From Stygiobacter sp. RIFOXYC2_FULL_38_25 (GTDB lineage Bacteria > Bacteroidota > Ignavibacteria > Ignavibacteriales > Melioribacteraceae), in the NCBI GenBank assembly GCA_001803165.1, contig MHAZ01000007.1:62001-126000 (forward strand): DNA of 64,000 nucleotides, given 5' to 3'. The translations under genes were made by a program, and so were the position numbers. Below are positions 52,744 through 60,672 of this stretch, in pieces (the first letter of the stretch is position 1; each line of letters begins with the position of its first letter). The notes below the pieces were generated by a model that saw only the letters and a program-made list of their open reading frames with translations, made no database searches and was not told the DNA's origin.

Positions 52744-53079
52744 TCAATTTGTCGTGTATTTTTCCCTTCCCTCTTTCACATAACTAGCGACCATGCGTGT
52801 TTCATTTTCAAACTCGTGAATAGTTAGTTTTACCACATCAAGGGCAACTTTATACTTTTTTGTAGTCTCCCAAACTGCCATTCCCGCAAGTCTTGCTCTT
52901 TCAAAAATAGTTTTGCCTCTGAAATCATCAGAGACCACTGCAATATCAAGATCGCTGTTGTTTGTCATTTCGCCACGGTAAGCAGAACCAAAAAGAACCA
53001 CCTGGCTAATGTTTAGTCCGGATTCTCTCAGCTTATCTTCAAAAAAAGAGATTATTTCTGATACTCGTTTTTCAACCAT
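52744..53079 (-). CDS. MNT-type nucleotidyltransferase (antitoxin-like)
   Basis: 111 residues. The Pol-beta-fold signature GSAYRGEMTNNSDLDIAVV holds the two metal-binding Asp residues, so it should bind nucleotide and metal and is probably active. In HEPN-MNT modules this protein AMPylates and silences its HEPN partner. The gene starts inside the end of the HEPN gene (28-base overlap). Confidence 0.85.
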   Translation of the reverse strand: MVEKRVSEIISFFEDKLRESGLNISQVVLFGSAYRGEMTNNSDLDIAVVSDDFRGKTIFERARLAGMAVWETTKKYKVALDVVKLTIHEFENETRMVASYVKEGREKYTTN

Positions 53080-53438
53080 TCCATAAACTCTTTTGTTTTT
53101 AACATTATTTCATGTGCTACACTTATTTCGAATTCGTTTGCAAGCAGAATAAGTGAATCGGGATATCTTGTTGAAACAGCGGCATCATCAATTTCCAGCA
53201 AGAAATTCTTAAACTTTTCCGGTACAGAAATTTTATTTACTTCCACCAGAAAGACCAAACTATGAACTCTTGGTGGTTCAACATTTTGGTTAATTCGATA
53301 AATTCCTTTTAAATATTTTTCAATTGATAGATGGCACATAAAGACACTATATATATACTTGCCAGCTTGGAACATAGCTTGAGCAGATTCGTAATCATAT
53401 TCTGACTGTAGAAACCATTCTTTCTGGTCTTTTGCCAT
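53052..53438 (-). CDS. HEPN-domain protein (toxin-like partner of the MNT gene)
   Basis: 128 residues from the ATG at 53438, chosen for its GAGGGATGGA site; a start ten codons upstream lacks one. The family pattern is AKDQKEWFLQSEYDYESAQAMFQAGKYIYSVFMCHLSIEKYLKG followed by PPRVHSLVFLVE. The R-x4-6-H RNase motif of HEPN toxins such as HepT is not seen in the expected place, so toxicity is doubtful. Its small size and pairing with the overlapping MNT gene mark a HEPN-MNT module. Confidence 0.8.
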   Translation of the reverse strand: MAKDQKEWFLQSEYDYESAQAMFQAGKYIYSVFMCHLSIEKYLKGIYRINQNVEPPRVHSLVFLVEVNKISVPEKFKNFLLEIDDAAVSTRYPDSLILLANEFEISVAHEIMLKTKEFMEWLKNEYQK

Positions 53439-53593
53439 TCCATCCCTCATTCTATATGCTAAATACAAAACAGTGAAGTCTATTTCAAGCTTATTTAGAT
53501 GTAATATGAAGATAAGTGAAATGAATTAATAAAATACCTGTCATATATAAACTTGTCAGTATTTTCGCCGATTATAACAGTAAACAAAAATAA

Positions 53594-53872
53594 ATGGTTA
53601 TGACAGATCAAGAAAAAGCTCAGTGGTTTGACAAGGCGCTTAAGTATGCTTTGGATAGAAAAATTCACCTTGTAATGAAATCCAACATAAACGGCATTGG
53701 CAAATGGGCAATTATTGATACCGAAAAAAACCTCGTTCTTAATTCCAATATGGAATGGGAGCCGGAACCGCCGATTGCAAAAGACCGTGATGAAGCCTTC
53801 CTTATCCGCACCCGTTTTGATTTTGAAACCGCTGTTGCCCAATACGAACAAATGAAAATGTTTGCCGAATAA
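53594..53872 (+). CDS. Small protein of unknown function
   Basis: 92 residues, family not recognised. The first part is helical (TDQEKAQWFDKALKYALDRK), then comes a hydrophobic strand region (IHLVMKSNINGIGKWAIID) and an acidic C-terminus. The neat charge distribution and lack of low complexity suggest a real gene rather than the opposite-strand frame across 53495-53851. The start site is weak; either the ATG at 53594 or that at 53600 could be used. No Shine-Dalgarno sequence is evident. Confidence 0.5.
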   Translation: MVMTDQEKAQWFDKALKYALDRKIHLVMKSNINGIGKWAIIDTEKNLVLNSNMEWEPEPPIAKDRDEAFLIRTRFDFETAVAQYEQMKMFAE

Positions 53873-53999
53873 TTACAAAATCTATGGTTATGGAAAAGTA
53901 CCTTCTTTCCCGTTCTTGTTTTTCTTATTTTTAAGTGACAATGAATTTGAAAAGTTGATTACTTTTGTTTAGGAAATTTGAAAGGTTAATACGAAAACG

Positions 54000-54752
54000 A
54001 TGCCTAAGATTTTAGTTATACCCTCAATAGATATTCAAGACCAAAAAACCGTAAGGGCTGTTCAAGGGATTCCCGAACTCGGCTGCGCAGAATATAAAAG
54101 TGATCCGATTGAAATGGCTATGATTTGGCGTGCAGAAAATGCTAAGTGTCTTCACGTTGTAGATTTTAATGCTGCTCACGACCATACAAGAGTAAATTTT
54201 GAAGTAATAAAAAATATTTGCGAATCGGTAATTATTCCGGTAGAACTTGGCGGCGGCATTAGAAATTACGATGATGCTGTAGAAGCTTTCGAGTTAGGTG
54301 TTGCTCGTGTAGTAATTGGCTCAATGGCTTTCGAGAATCCCAGAGAATTCATAAAGATTTTAGATAAGTTCACTCCAAATAGAGTTGTCTCCGCAATAGA
54401 TGTAGTAAATGGCGAAGTTGTAACGCGCGGAAGACAAACAAGAACTCACATGCAAGCTATTCAATATGCAAAGTTTCTAAAATCTTGCGGTGCAACAAGA
54501 ATTGTTGTTACAGATGTAACAACAAACGGAATGCTTTCCGGACCAAACATTGAGCTTTCCAGACAGGTTGCTGAAGCAGCAGAAACAAAAGTTACCCACA
54601 GCGGAGGTATTGGAGGTTCGGAAGATTTGCTTAAATTACAGAGAGAAGCCAGCAGTTTTGTTGATTCTGTAATAATCGGCAGAGCGCTTTATGAAAACAG
54701 ATTTCCTTGCCAAAAAATTTGGCGTGTAGCCGAGGCGGGAATTTTCGCATAG
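54000..54752 (+). CDS. HisA-like (ProFAR isomerase family) TIM-barrel protein
   Basis: 250 residues of the HisA/HisF fold. IPSIDIQDQKTVRAVQG gives the first catalytic Asp, VELGGGIRNYDDAV and VIIGRALYEN hold the phosphate loops, and THSGGIGG is present. In the second catalytic loop the usual RDGT appears as DVTTNGMLSGPN, with Asn in place of the second Asp. No other his gene is near; the neighbours are a cyclic-nucleotide-binding and a stress protein. It may be the genuine HisA or a paralogue with another sugar-phosphate substrate. A TACTTTTG element (53960-53967) lies 32 bases before the ATG. Confidence 0.72.
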   Translation: MPKILVIPSIDIQDQKTVRAVQGIPELGCAEYKSDPIEMAMIWRAENAKCLHVVDFNAAHDHTRVNFEVIKNICESVIIPVELGGGIRNYDDAVEAFELGVARVVIGSMAFENPREFIKILDKFTPNRVVSAIDVVNGEVVTRGRQTRTHMQAIQYAKFLKSCGATRIVVTDVTTNGMLSGPNIELSRQVAEAAETKVTHSGGIGGSEDLLKLQREASSFVDSVIIGRALYENRFPCQKIWRVAEAGIFA

Positions 54753-54761
54753 GAGATTAAA

Positions 54762-55289
54762 ATGGGAAATGAAGAAAGTTCAAAAAGCAGTTTTTGGGCA
54801 AATCTCTTCAAACCAAGCGCAGTAAAAAGTGAGCTGGAAGAAGTTTTACTTTCAATGCCTCCTTTCCGAGATTTAAGCAATGCTCACCTAAAAAGTATTA
54901 TTAAATTAATGCACAACCGAGTTTACATTCCCAACGAAATGATATTTCACCAAGGCGACCCAGGAACCGGATTGTACATTATTATAAGCGGCAAAGTTGT
55001 AATAAAACAAGATGAAACCGGAAACACGTGGGAATTAGCAAAACTCGGTCGAGGAGATTTCTTTGGCGAACTTGCTTTGCTTGATAACGAAGTCCGCTCC
55101 GCTTCTGCATTTGCAATCGAAGAAACTCAGATTGCAGTTATCTTCAAACCGGAATTAGACAACTTCATTTCAAATTTTCCTAAAGAAGGGTCTAAAATTC
55201 TTAAAGGAATCGCACAAATAATTGCTATACGGTTAAGAACATTGAACCAAGATTATTTTCAGTTGTATAAGAAATCGAAAACAAATTAG
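54762..55289 (+). CDS. Cyclic nucleotide-binding domain protein
   Basis: 175 residues. One cNMP-binding domain (about 35-150): FHQGDPGTGLYIIISGKVVI and GRGDFFGELALLDNEVRSASA contain the phosphate-binding cassette FGEL..LDNEVRSASA with its conserved Arg. There is no helix-turn-helix or kinase domain, so it is a stand-alone ligand-binding protein. It begins nine bases after the HisA-like gene and is followed by a universal stress gene. The module may respond to a nucleotide second messenger, which is inference. Confidence 0.85.
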   Translation: MGNEESSKSSFWANLFKPSAVKSELEEVLLSMPPFRDLSNAHLKSIIKLMHNRVYIPNEMIFHQGDPGTGLYIIISGKVVIKQDETGNTWELAKLGRGDFFGELALLDNEVRSASAFAIEETQIAVIFKPELDNFISNFPKEGSKILKGIAQIIAIRLRTLNQDYFQLYKKSKTN

Positions 55290-55300
55290 TGGAGGCAGCA

Positions 55301-55759
55301 ATGATTAAGAGCATTATGGTTCCCATTGATTTCTCCGATTACTCCAAAGGCGCATTAAGATATGCAGCCCAATTTGCTAAACAATTCAATTCCAAAATTT
55401 ATCTCATCTACGTAGTTGAGCCCATGATTTATCCGGCTGATTTTTCAATGGGGCAAGTAGCAATTCCATCTTCCGATATTGATTTGACTACTCGTGCAGA
55501 GGAAGAATTAAATAAATTAGCTTCGGAGATTGGTAATGACCTTGTAGTTGAAACTATAATCAAAACCGGTAAACCATTTGTTGAGATTAACGAAACAGCC
55601 GGTGAGAAAGGAATTGACTTAATTATTATTGCTACTCATGGTCATACCGGAGTTGAGCATTTGCTCTTCGGCTCTACAGCAGAAAAAGTTGTTAGGAAGG
55701 CTCCTTGTCCGGTACTTACTCTAAGGGAACCTATCAAGGGTTTTCAATTCAAGAATTGA
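55301..55759 (+). CDS. Universal stress protein (UspA family)
   Basis: 152 residues from the ATG at 55301, chosen for the GGAGG site and the family start IKSIMVPIDFSDYSKGALRYAA. The C-terminal ATP-binding loop reads THGHTGVEHLLFGSTAEKV with G-S/T preserved. Usp proteins bind ATP and help survival under stress. It follows the cyclic-nucleotide-binding gene by about 11 bases and ends the run that begins at 54000. Confidence 0.9.
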   Translation: MIKSIMVPIDFSDYSKGALRYAAQFAKQFNSKIYLIYVVEPMIYPADFSMGQVAIPSSDIDLTTRAEEELNKLASEIGNDLVVETIIKTGKPFVEINETAGEKGIDLIIIATHGHTGVEHLLFGSTAEKVVRKAPCPVLTLREPIKGFQFKN

Positions 55760-55768
55760 TTGTGGAAA

Positions 55769-55799
55769 CAAAAAAGCCTCTCTAATTTGTAGAGAGGCT
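55769..55799 (-). terminator. Rho-independent terminator of the TPR gene
   Basis: Stem AGCCTCTCTA/TAGAGAGGCT (10 bp) with a five-base loop and, on the minus strand, TTTTTT immediately after it. It serves the minus-strand TPR gene (stop at 55846) and also sits in the gap after the stress protein, where no T tract follows on the plus strand. Confidence 0.85.
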
Positions 55800-55845
55800 G
55801 ATTAACATAGTCAACTTTCTTTTAGTAGGAATCAACATCAAAAAT

Positions 55846-56460
55846 TTATTTCGCTTGTTCTAACTGTTTAGCCGCTTGTTCAGCAATATGAGCAACTTCG
55901 GTCTTAGGATATTTCTTAGCTATATCTTTCCAAATAGCAACCGCCTTTTTATTATCACCTTTTGCTTGTGCTAAACCGCCTACATTATATTGAGCATATA
56001 GATTGTTTTTATCAACACTTAATACTTTGTTATTGTATTCTGTAGCTTTATCCAAGTTGCCGGTATTGTAATAAGTATAAGTGAGCTGAAGTAAGATGTC
56101 GGTTCTTCTTGGATCAACTTTAATAATTCTTTCATATAGTTTTATAGCTTCTTCCGGATTATGAACTCCGAGCATATCAGCATATTCTCGAACTTTTGTA
56201 GTATCGTTTGGGTTCTTCTCAACTTCCATTTTTAAGGCATCCATCTTTTTCTTAGCGTCTTCCATAACATTATCTTTGCCGGGCATATCTCCATTGCCGC
56301 GGGATCTCATTCCGCCATGAACATCATCATCCGGCATTTGTGCGCCTTCAGCAATTGTTCCGGCTTTATTAGATTCTTTCGTAACATTTGAAAAGAACAC
56401 AATGGCTGCAACAAATACAACAAACACACCTAAGTAGATGTATATAGGTTTGAACTTCAT
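55846..56460 (-). CDS. Membrane-anchored TPR protein
   Basis: 204 residues. One membrane helix (about 7-24), a short charged linker (GGMRSRGNGDMPGKDN), then three TPR repeats (ADMLGVHNPEEAIKLYERIIKVDP, LQLTYTYYNTGNLDKATEYNNKVLSVDKNNLYAQYNVG, AKGDNKKAVAIWKDIAKKYP). It probably scaffolds a periplasmic complex, partner unknown. The intergenic region 56461-56890 upstream holds a TATATTTG element and no other gene I can support. Confidence 0.82.
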   Translation of the reverse strand: MKFKPIYIYLGVFVVFVAAIVFFSNVTKESNKAGTIAEGAQMPDDDVHGGMRSRGNGDMPGKDNVMEDAKKKMDALKMEVEKNPNDTTKVREYADMLGVHNPEEAIKLYERIIKVDPRRTDILLQLTYTYYNTGNLDKATEYNNKVLSVDKNNLYAQYNVGGLAQAKGDNKKAVAIWKDIAKKYPKTEVAHIAEQAAKQLEQAK

Positions 56461-56691
56461 TATATCTCCAATTTTTAGTGTGCCAAATTAAGATATTTTT
56501 TGAAAAACCTCTTCACCTATTTGGCTTTTTCTTATTTCTTCTAGTGTGAATGAAACTAACTTAATTAGAACATTGTTTAATAATGCAATACAGAAATTGT
56601 TACTAACGACTCAAAAAGCTTACTCAGCGTTACAAGATTCCCGTAAGTTGTTCTATTAAAAAATTTTATAGCTTATAAATTTCCATTTTTT

Positions 56692-56699
56692 TATATTTG
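56692..56699 (+). promoter_or_regulatory. TAnnTTTG element in the long leader of the sigma-factor gene
   Basis: TATATTTG is the -7 consensus of Bacteroidota promoters, but I see no TTTG at -33. It lies about 190 bases before the sigma-factor start, giving a long leader. The 430 bases 56461-56890 are AT-rich and otherwise featureless. Confidence 0.3.
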
Positions 56700-56890
56700 C
56701 GATGGTGATTATTATAAATTCAAACCGGAAATCTGCGATAGAAACTTTCTACTCAGTTTATAATCAGTTGATTTATTAAGTCATTTAACAAATAACATAA
56801 CGGGATGAGCTATCTCCTCCATTGTCTGGCTTGTCTCTAAAAAAGACATAAATAGTTTTTAAGTATAAATTAGTTAGGAGAAATGTACAA

Positions 56891-57751
56891 TTGAAGATCA
56901 CTAAGCAGTTTACTAATCGAGAAAGTAAATCGTTAGACCAGTATCTCCAGGAGATTGGAAAAGTAGATCTTTTAACTCCTCAGCAGGAAATTGAATTAGC
57001 AATCCGTATCAAAAAAGGTGAAAAAGCCGCTCTTGATAAACTAACAAAAGCTAATCTAAGATTTGTTGTGAGCGTAGCTAAACAGTATCAGAATCAAGGA
57101 TTGCCATTGGGCGATTTGATTAACGAAGGAAACCTCGGTTTAATTAAAGCCGGTTTAAGATTTGATGAAACACGCGGATTCAAATTCATCTCTTACGCTG
57201 TTTGGTGGATTCGCCAGTCAATTATGCAAGCAATTGCAGAACAATCAAGAATGGTTCGCTTACCTCTTAACCGCGTTGGCGCATTAAATAAAATGGGCAA
57301 AGCGTTAAGCCAGCTTGAACAAGAATATGAACGCAGACCAAGTCCGGAAGAAATTGCTGAACAATTAGATATGGATGTAAGCGATGTTACTTACGCCATG
57401 CAAATTGCAGGTCGTCATATTTCTATGGATGCTCCTTTTGCGCACAGTGATGATAACAACAATAGTTTGTTAGATGTAATGCCGAATGAAGATCAGCCTG
57501 CACCAGATCATATTTTAATGAAAGAATCTCTCAAAGCTGAAATTGAACGCTCACTTTCTACATTAACTGAACGCGAAGCTGAAGTTATTCGCTTATACTT
57601 TGGATTAGGTAAAGAACACTCTCTCACTTTAGAAGAAATCGGCGAAAAGCTAAATCTTACACGCGAACGTGTCCGTCAGATAAAAGAAAAAGCATTAATA
57701 CGCTTACGACACTCAAACCGAAGCAAAAACTTAAAAGCTTATTTAGGATAA
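56891..57751 (+). CDS. sigA: Primary sigma-70 factor (RpoD/SigA, Bacteroidota type)
   Basis: 286 residues, without region 1.1, as in Bacteroidota. Region 1.2 [20 protein letters not shown], region 2 ([51 protein letters not shown]), region 3 ([13 protein letters not shown]) and region 4 ([29 protein letters not shown]) are complete. The start is a TTG with AGGAG eleven bases upstream. Relatives begin MRQLKITK, whereas here the preceding frame reads VQLKITK without an ATG, so TTG is the likely initiator. A strong terminator follows. It controls general transcription. Confidence 0.95.
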   Translation: MKITKQFTNRESKSLDQYLQEIGKVDLLTPQQEIELAIRIKKGEKAALDKLTKANLRFVVSVAKQYQNQGLPLGDLINEGNLGLIKAGLRFDETRGFKFISYAVWWIRQSIMQAIAEQSRMVRLPLNRVGALNKMGKALSQLEQEYERRPSPEEIAEQLDMDVSDVTYAMQIAGRHISMDAPFAHSDDNNNSLLDVMPNEDQPAPDHILMKESLKAEIERSLSTLTEREAEVIRLYFGLGKEHSLTLEEIGEKLNLTRERVRQIKEKALIRLRHSNRSKNLKAYLG

Positions 57752-57757
57752 AATGAA

Positions 57758-57785
57758 CCCCGCCGAAAGCGGGGTTTTTATTTTC
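57758..57785 (+). terminator. Rho-independent terminator of the sigma-factor gene
   Basis: Stem CCCCGC/GCGGGG with loop CGAAA, then TTTTTATTTTC on the plus strand, starting six bases after the stop codon. Confidence 0.95.
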
Positions 57786-57821
57786 TTTTTCATCACTAAT
57801 CCAATTATTTCTATTTTTGAT

Positions 57822-57829
57822 TAACAAAT
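57822..57829 (+). promoter_or_regulatory. Possible promoter -7 element of the cysteine-synthase-like gene
   Basis: TATTTTTG fits TAnnTTTG and would place the start of transcription just before the ATG at 57842, giving an almost leaderless mRNA. No good -33 element is visible, so this is tentative. Confidence 0.3.
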
Positions 57830-57841
57830 CTTAGGTAGACA

Positions 57842-58948
57842 ATGGATTCTTCTACTTCCAAAAGCAGAATTGAAAATCTCTCTCACCTTATTGGAAACAC
57901 ACCTCTACTTGAAATCACACTTGAATTTGATGGCAGCAAAAGAAAAATTTATGCTAAAGCTGAAAATCTAAACATGACCGGCAGCATTAAAGATAGAATG
58001 GCATTTCACATTCTTAAAAATGCTTACGACAGAAACATTCTAAAAAAAGGTTCTTTGATAATTGAAGCCACAAGCGGAAATACGGGAATTTCATTTTCAG
58101 CTTTGGGACGTACTTTGGGTCATAACGTTGCTATCTTTATGCCTAACTGGTTGAGTCAAGAAAGAATCAACTTGATTAAAAGTTTTGGTGCAGAAATTAT
58201 TCTTGTTAGTAAAGAAGAGGGCGGATTTTTAGGAAGCATACAAAGAGCTGAAGAACTTGCTTCAAAAACCGAAAATTCTTTTTTACCGAGACAATTTGTA
58301 AATGAGGATAATTGCGAAGCTCACTACAAAACAACCGGGATGGAAATATACTGGCAAATGAGATTTCATAAATTGGTTCCCGACGCGTTTATTGCCGGTG
58401 TTGGAACCGGAGGAACAATTATGGGAACTGGAAAATATTTACGCGAAAAATTCCCAAGCATACAATTGCATCCGTTAGAACCCGCTAACTCTCCTACTTT
58501 ATCTACCGGTTGTAAAGTTGGTAAGCATAGAATACAAGGTATCTCGGATGAATTTATTCCACCCATATTAAATTTAAGCTCTCTTGATCATGTTGTTTCT
58601 GTTGACGATGGTGATTCTATTTTAATGGCTCAGAAACTTGCTTCGACTCTTGGTCTTGGAGTTGGAATTTCTTCCGGCGCTAATTTGATCGGAGCCTTAA
58701 AAATCCAAAATGAACTTGGCAATGATGCTATTATAGTTACTGTTTTCCCGGATGATAACAAGAAGTATTTAAGCACGGATTTATTTAACGATGAACCGAT
58801 CAAGCCGCATTTTCTTTCTCCAAGGATAAAACTTTTGGAAGTAAAAGCATTTAAGAGAGTGTGCCAAACTTGTATGGATTCCACAGAATGTGCAGATTGC
58901 ACAAATGAAATTAGACAAGAAATTTGCATGAAGCTTATGAATAACTGA
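57842..58948 (+). CDS. Cysteine synthase/cystathionine beta-synthase-type PLP enzyme with Cys-rich tail
   Basis: 368 residues. [12 protein letters not shown]-lysine segment [11 protein letters not shown], phosphate loop [10 protein letters not shown] and [15 protein letters not shown] are the hallmarks of the family that makes cysteine from O-acetylserine and sulfide or otherwise beta-replaces. Typical CysK has about 310 residues. Here a C-terminal extension carries [13 protein letters not shown] followed by a further Cys (about 345-365), five cysteines in about 22 residues, looking like a metal or Fe-S site. The next gene is a cysteine-desulfurase-like enzyme 38 bases downstream. A linked role in sulfur mobilisation is inference. 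Confidence 0.85.
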   Translation: MDSSTSKSRIENLSHLIGNTPLLEITLEFDGSKRKIYAKAENLNMTGSIKDRMAFHILKNAYDRNILKKGSLIIEATSGNTGISFSALGRTLGHNVAIFMPNWLSQERINLIKSFGAEIILVSKEEGGFLGSIQRAEELASKTENSFLPRQFVNEDNCEAHYKTTGMEIYWQMRFHKLVPDAFIAGVGTGGTIMGTGKYLREKFPSIQLHPLEPANSPTLSTGCKVGKHRIQGISDEFIPPILNLSSLDHVVSVDDGDSILMAQKLASTLGLGVGISSGANLIGALKIQNELGNDAIIVTVFPDDNKKYLSTDLFNDEPIKPHFLSPRIKLLEVKAFKRVCQTCMDSTECADCTNEIRQEICMKLMNN

Positions 58949-58986
58949 TTTGTTTTAAGAATTCTTTAACTAAAAAACGAAACCTT

Positions 58987-60462
58987 ATGACACTAGAAAA
59001 ATACTTTTCGAAATTTCGAAAAAATATCATCGGCATTGATTATGAATTTCAATCTCCCTACGGAATTAAAAAACTAGTTTATGCTGACTGGATTGCAAGC
59101 GGAAGACTCTATAATCCTATCGAGAAAAAATTACTCGAAAAATTCTATCCATTAGTTGGAAATACGCATTCCGAGTCGTCGGTTTCCGGTACCACGATGA
59201 CGAAAGCTTATAAAGAATCCAGAGCAATAATTAAGAAGCATGTTAATGCTGCAGAAGAAGATGTACTGATTTTTGCCGGCTATGGAATGACCGCGGCAAT
59301 CAACAAATTTCAGCGTATCCTTGGCTTATCCTATCCGGAACAACTGAAAAAATTTCTTAACGTTCCAGATGAAGAACGCCCGGTTCTTTTTCTTACACAT
59401 ATGGAACATCATTCGAATCAAACTTCTTGGCTGGAAACAATTTGTGATGTTGTTATAGTAGAGCCGGACGAAAGAGGTTTGGTTGATTTGAATAATTTTG
59501 AAAAACAGCTCAAAAAATATGAATCTAAAAAAACAAAAATCGGCTCTTTTACAGCTGCTTCAAATGTAACGGGGGTTATTCCTCCCTACCAAAAGCTGGC
59601 AAAGATGATGCATCAGAACAACGGAATTGCTTTTGTAGATTTTGCTGCATCAGCACCATATTTAGAAATTAACATGCATCCGGAAGATCCCGAAGAAAAA
59701 CTTGATGCAATTTTCTTTTCACCTCATAAATTCCTTGGTGGACCCGGTACGTCAGGTGTTTTTATTTTTGATAGGAAACTATATAACCGAGCTGTTCCCG
59801 ATCAGCCTGGTGGTGGAACTGTTGACTGGACAAATCCATGGGGAGAACATCTTTTCATAAAAGATATCGAAGCCCGCGAAGACGGCGGAACACCAGGGTT
59901 TCTTCAAGCTATTAAATCTGCTATGTGCATCAAGCTAAAAGAAGAAATGGGTATAACAAATATTGCAGAAAGAGAAAGCGAATTGCTTAAGATCGCATTT
60001 CAAAGACTTTCTAAAATTCCATTTATGCACATTCTGGCTCAGGAACATCAAGAACGACTCGGGATTATTTCATTCTATGTCGAAAATGTTCATTACAACT
60101 TGATGGTAAAATTGCTGAATGACCGTTTTGGAATTCAAATGCGAGGCGGCTGTTCTTGTGCAGGCACTTACGGGCATTATTTATTGCACGTTGATCCAAC
60201 TATGTCTAAGAGAATTACTGATAAAATTACTCAAGGCGACCTTTCTGAAAAACCAGGATGGGTTAGATTCTCTTTACATCCCACAATGACAAATGAAGAA
60301 CTTGATTACGTATTAAATGCCTTGGAAGATGTTATTAAAAATTCTGAGGAGTGGAAAAAGGATTACACTTACTCTTCGAAGACAAACGAATTCACGCACA
60401 AGGATTCAAGGGAAAGCGATTGGGACTATTTGCATGATTGGTTCGTTTTGGAAAATGATTAG
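58987..60462 (+). CDS. Class V aminotransferase, cysteine-desulfurase-like (SufS/CsdA fold)
   Basis: 491 residues. ADWIASGRLYNPIEKKL, HMEHHSNQTSWLE, FVDFAASAPYLEIN, PLP lysine in FFSPHKFLGGPGTSGVFI and the C-terminal RGGCSCAGTYGHYLL (Cys in the place of the desulfurase nucleophile) are seen. It is longer than SufS (about 410) because of the C-terminal extension beyond LDYVLNALEDV. Members of this long group are common in Bacteroidota, usually called aminotransferase class V. Desulfurase activity is likely but unproven. The upstream partner is the Cys-tailed cysteine-synthase-like enzyme. The trp attenuator starts right after the stop. Confidence 0.82.
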   Translation: MTLEKYFSKFRKNIIGIDYEFQSPYGIKKLVYADWIASGRLYNPIEKKLLEKFYPLVGNTHSESSVSGTTMTKAYKESRAIIKKHVNAAEEDVLIFAGYGMTAAINKFQRILGLSYPEQLKKFLNVPDEERPVLFLTHMEHHSNQTSWLETICDVVIVEPDERGLVDLNNFEKQLKKYESKKTKIGSFTAASNVTGVIPPYQKLAKMMHQNNGIAFVDFAASAPYLEINMHPEDPEEKLDAIFFSPHKFLGGPGTSGVFIFDRKLYNRAVPDQPGGGTVDWTNPWGEHLFIKDIEAREDGGTPGFLQAIKSAMCIKLKEEMGITNIAERESELLKIAFQRLSKIPFMHILAQEHQERLGIISFYVENVHYNLMVKLLNDRFGIQMRGGCSCAGTYGHYLLHVDPTMSKRITDKITQGDLSEKPGWVRFSLHPTMTNEELDYVLNALEDVIKNSEEWKKDYTYSSKTNEFTHKDSRESDWDYLHDWFVLEND

Positions 60463-60471
60463 AATGAATTC

Positions 60472-60501
60472 TTGACAACTGCCGGAATAATTAATTATCT
60501 T
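60472..60501 (+). promoter_or_regulatory. Promoter of the trp operon
   Basis: TTGACA (60472-60477) and TATCTT (60496-60501) with an 18-base spacer. The same region also fits the Bacteroidota form, since TTG and TATCTTCG are separated by 21 bases. It would start transcription almost at the leader ATG (60512). Confidence 0.6.
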
Positions 60502-60511
60502 CGCACCCAAG

Positions 60512-60595
60512 ATGACAAAGCAAATATTAAATATCGAGAATAAGTTGAACCGTGGTTGGTGGTGGCATATTTTAAATAATCGCATTACTCAGTGA
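60512..60595 (+). CDS. trpL: trp leader peptide
   Basis: 27 residues: MTKQILNIENKLNRGWWWHI and then LNNRITQ. Three consecutive TGG codons (60557-60565) are the classic sensor of charged tRNA-Trp in an attenuator. The stop codon TGA (60593-60595) is part of the antiterminator arm CTCAGTGA. No strong ribosome site precedes it and the leader is extremely short, as is common in this phylum. Confidence 0.85.
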   Translation: MTKQILNIENKLNRGWWWHILNNRITQ

Positions 60596-60656
60596 AATAA
60601 ACTAACCAAATAGAAATTAAACTTACCCTTCTTGGAATCACTGAGAAGGGTTTTTT
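60588..60656 (+). promoter_or_regulatory. trp attenuator: antiterminator arm and rho-independent terminator
   Basis: The terminator stem is ACCCTTCT (60625-60632)/AGAAGGGT (60644-60651), followed by a T run. The alternative pairing is CTCAGTGA (60588-60595) with TCACTGAG (60638-60645), eight perfect pairs that break the terminator. GGTTGG at the Trp codons (60554-60559) can also pair with CTAACC (60602-60607). When Trp is scarce, the ribosome stalls at the Trp codons and leaves the antiterminator free; when Trp is ample, the ribosome reaches the stop codon, covers CTCAGTGA, and the terminator forms. Confidence 0.82.
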
Positions 60657-60672
60657 GCTTTAAAGGAATAAG

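Noticed and set aside
53495-53851. 118-codon open frame on the minus strand
   Set aside because: It overlaps the plus-strand small protein, which has a better residue composition. Hydrophobic and aromatic bias of the minus frame suggests an antisense shadow.
56486-56511. TGGCAC on the minus strand upstream of the TPR gene, as a third sigma-54 site
   Set aside because: At the required five-base spacing there is no TTG box, so it does not match the promoter pattern.
56702-56779. 25-codon open frame after TATATTTG
   Set aside because: Its ATG is only two bases after the -7 element, so a transcript from that promoter would not include it, and it shows no sign of selection.
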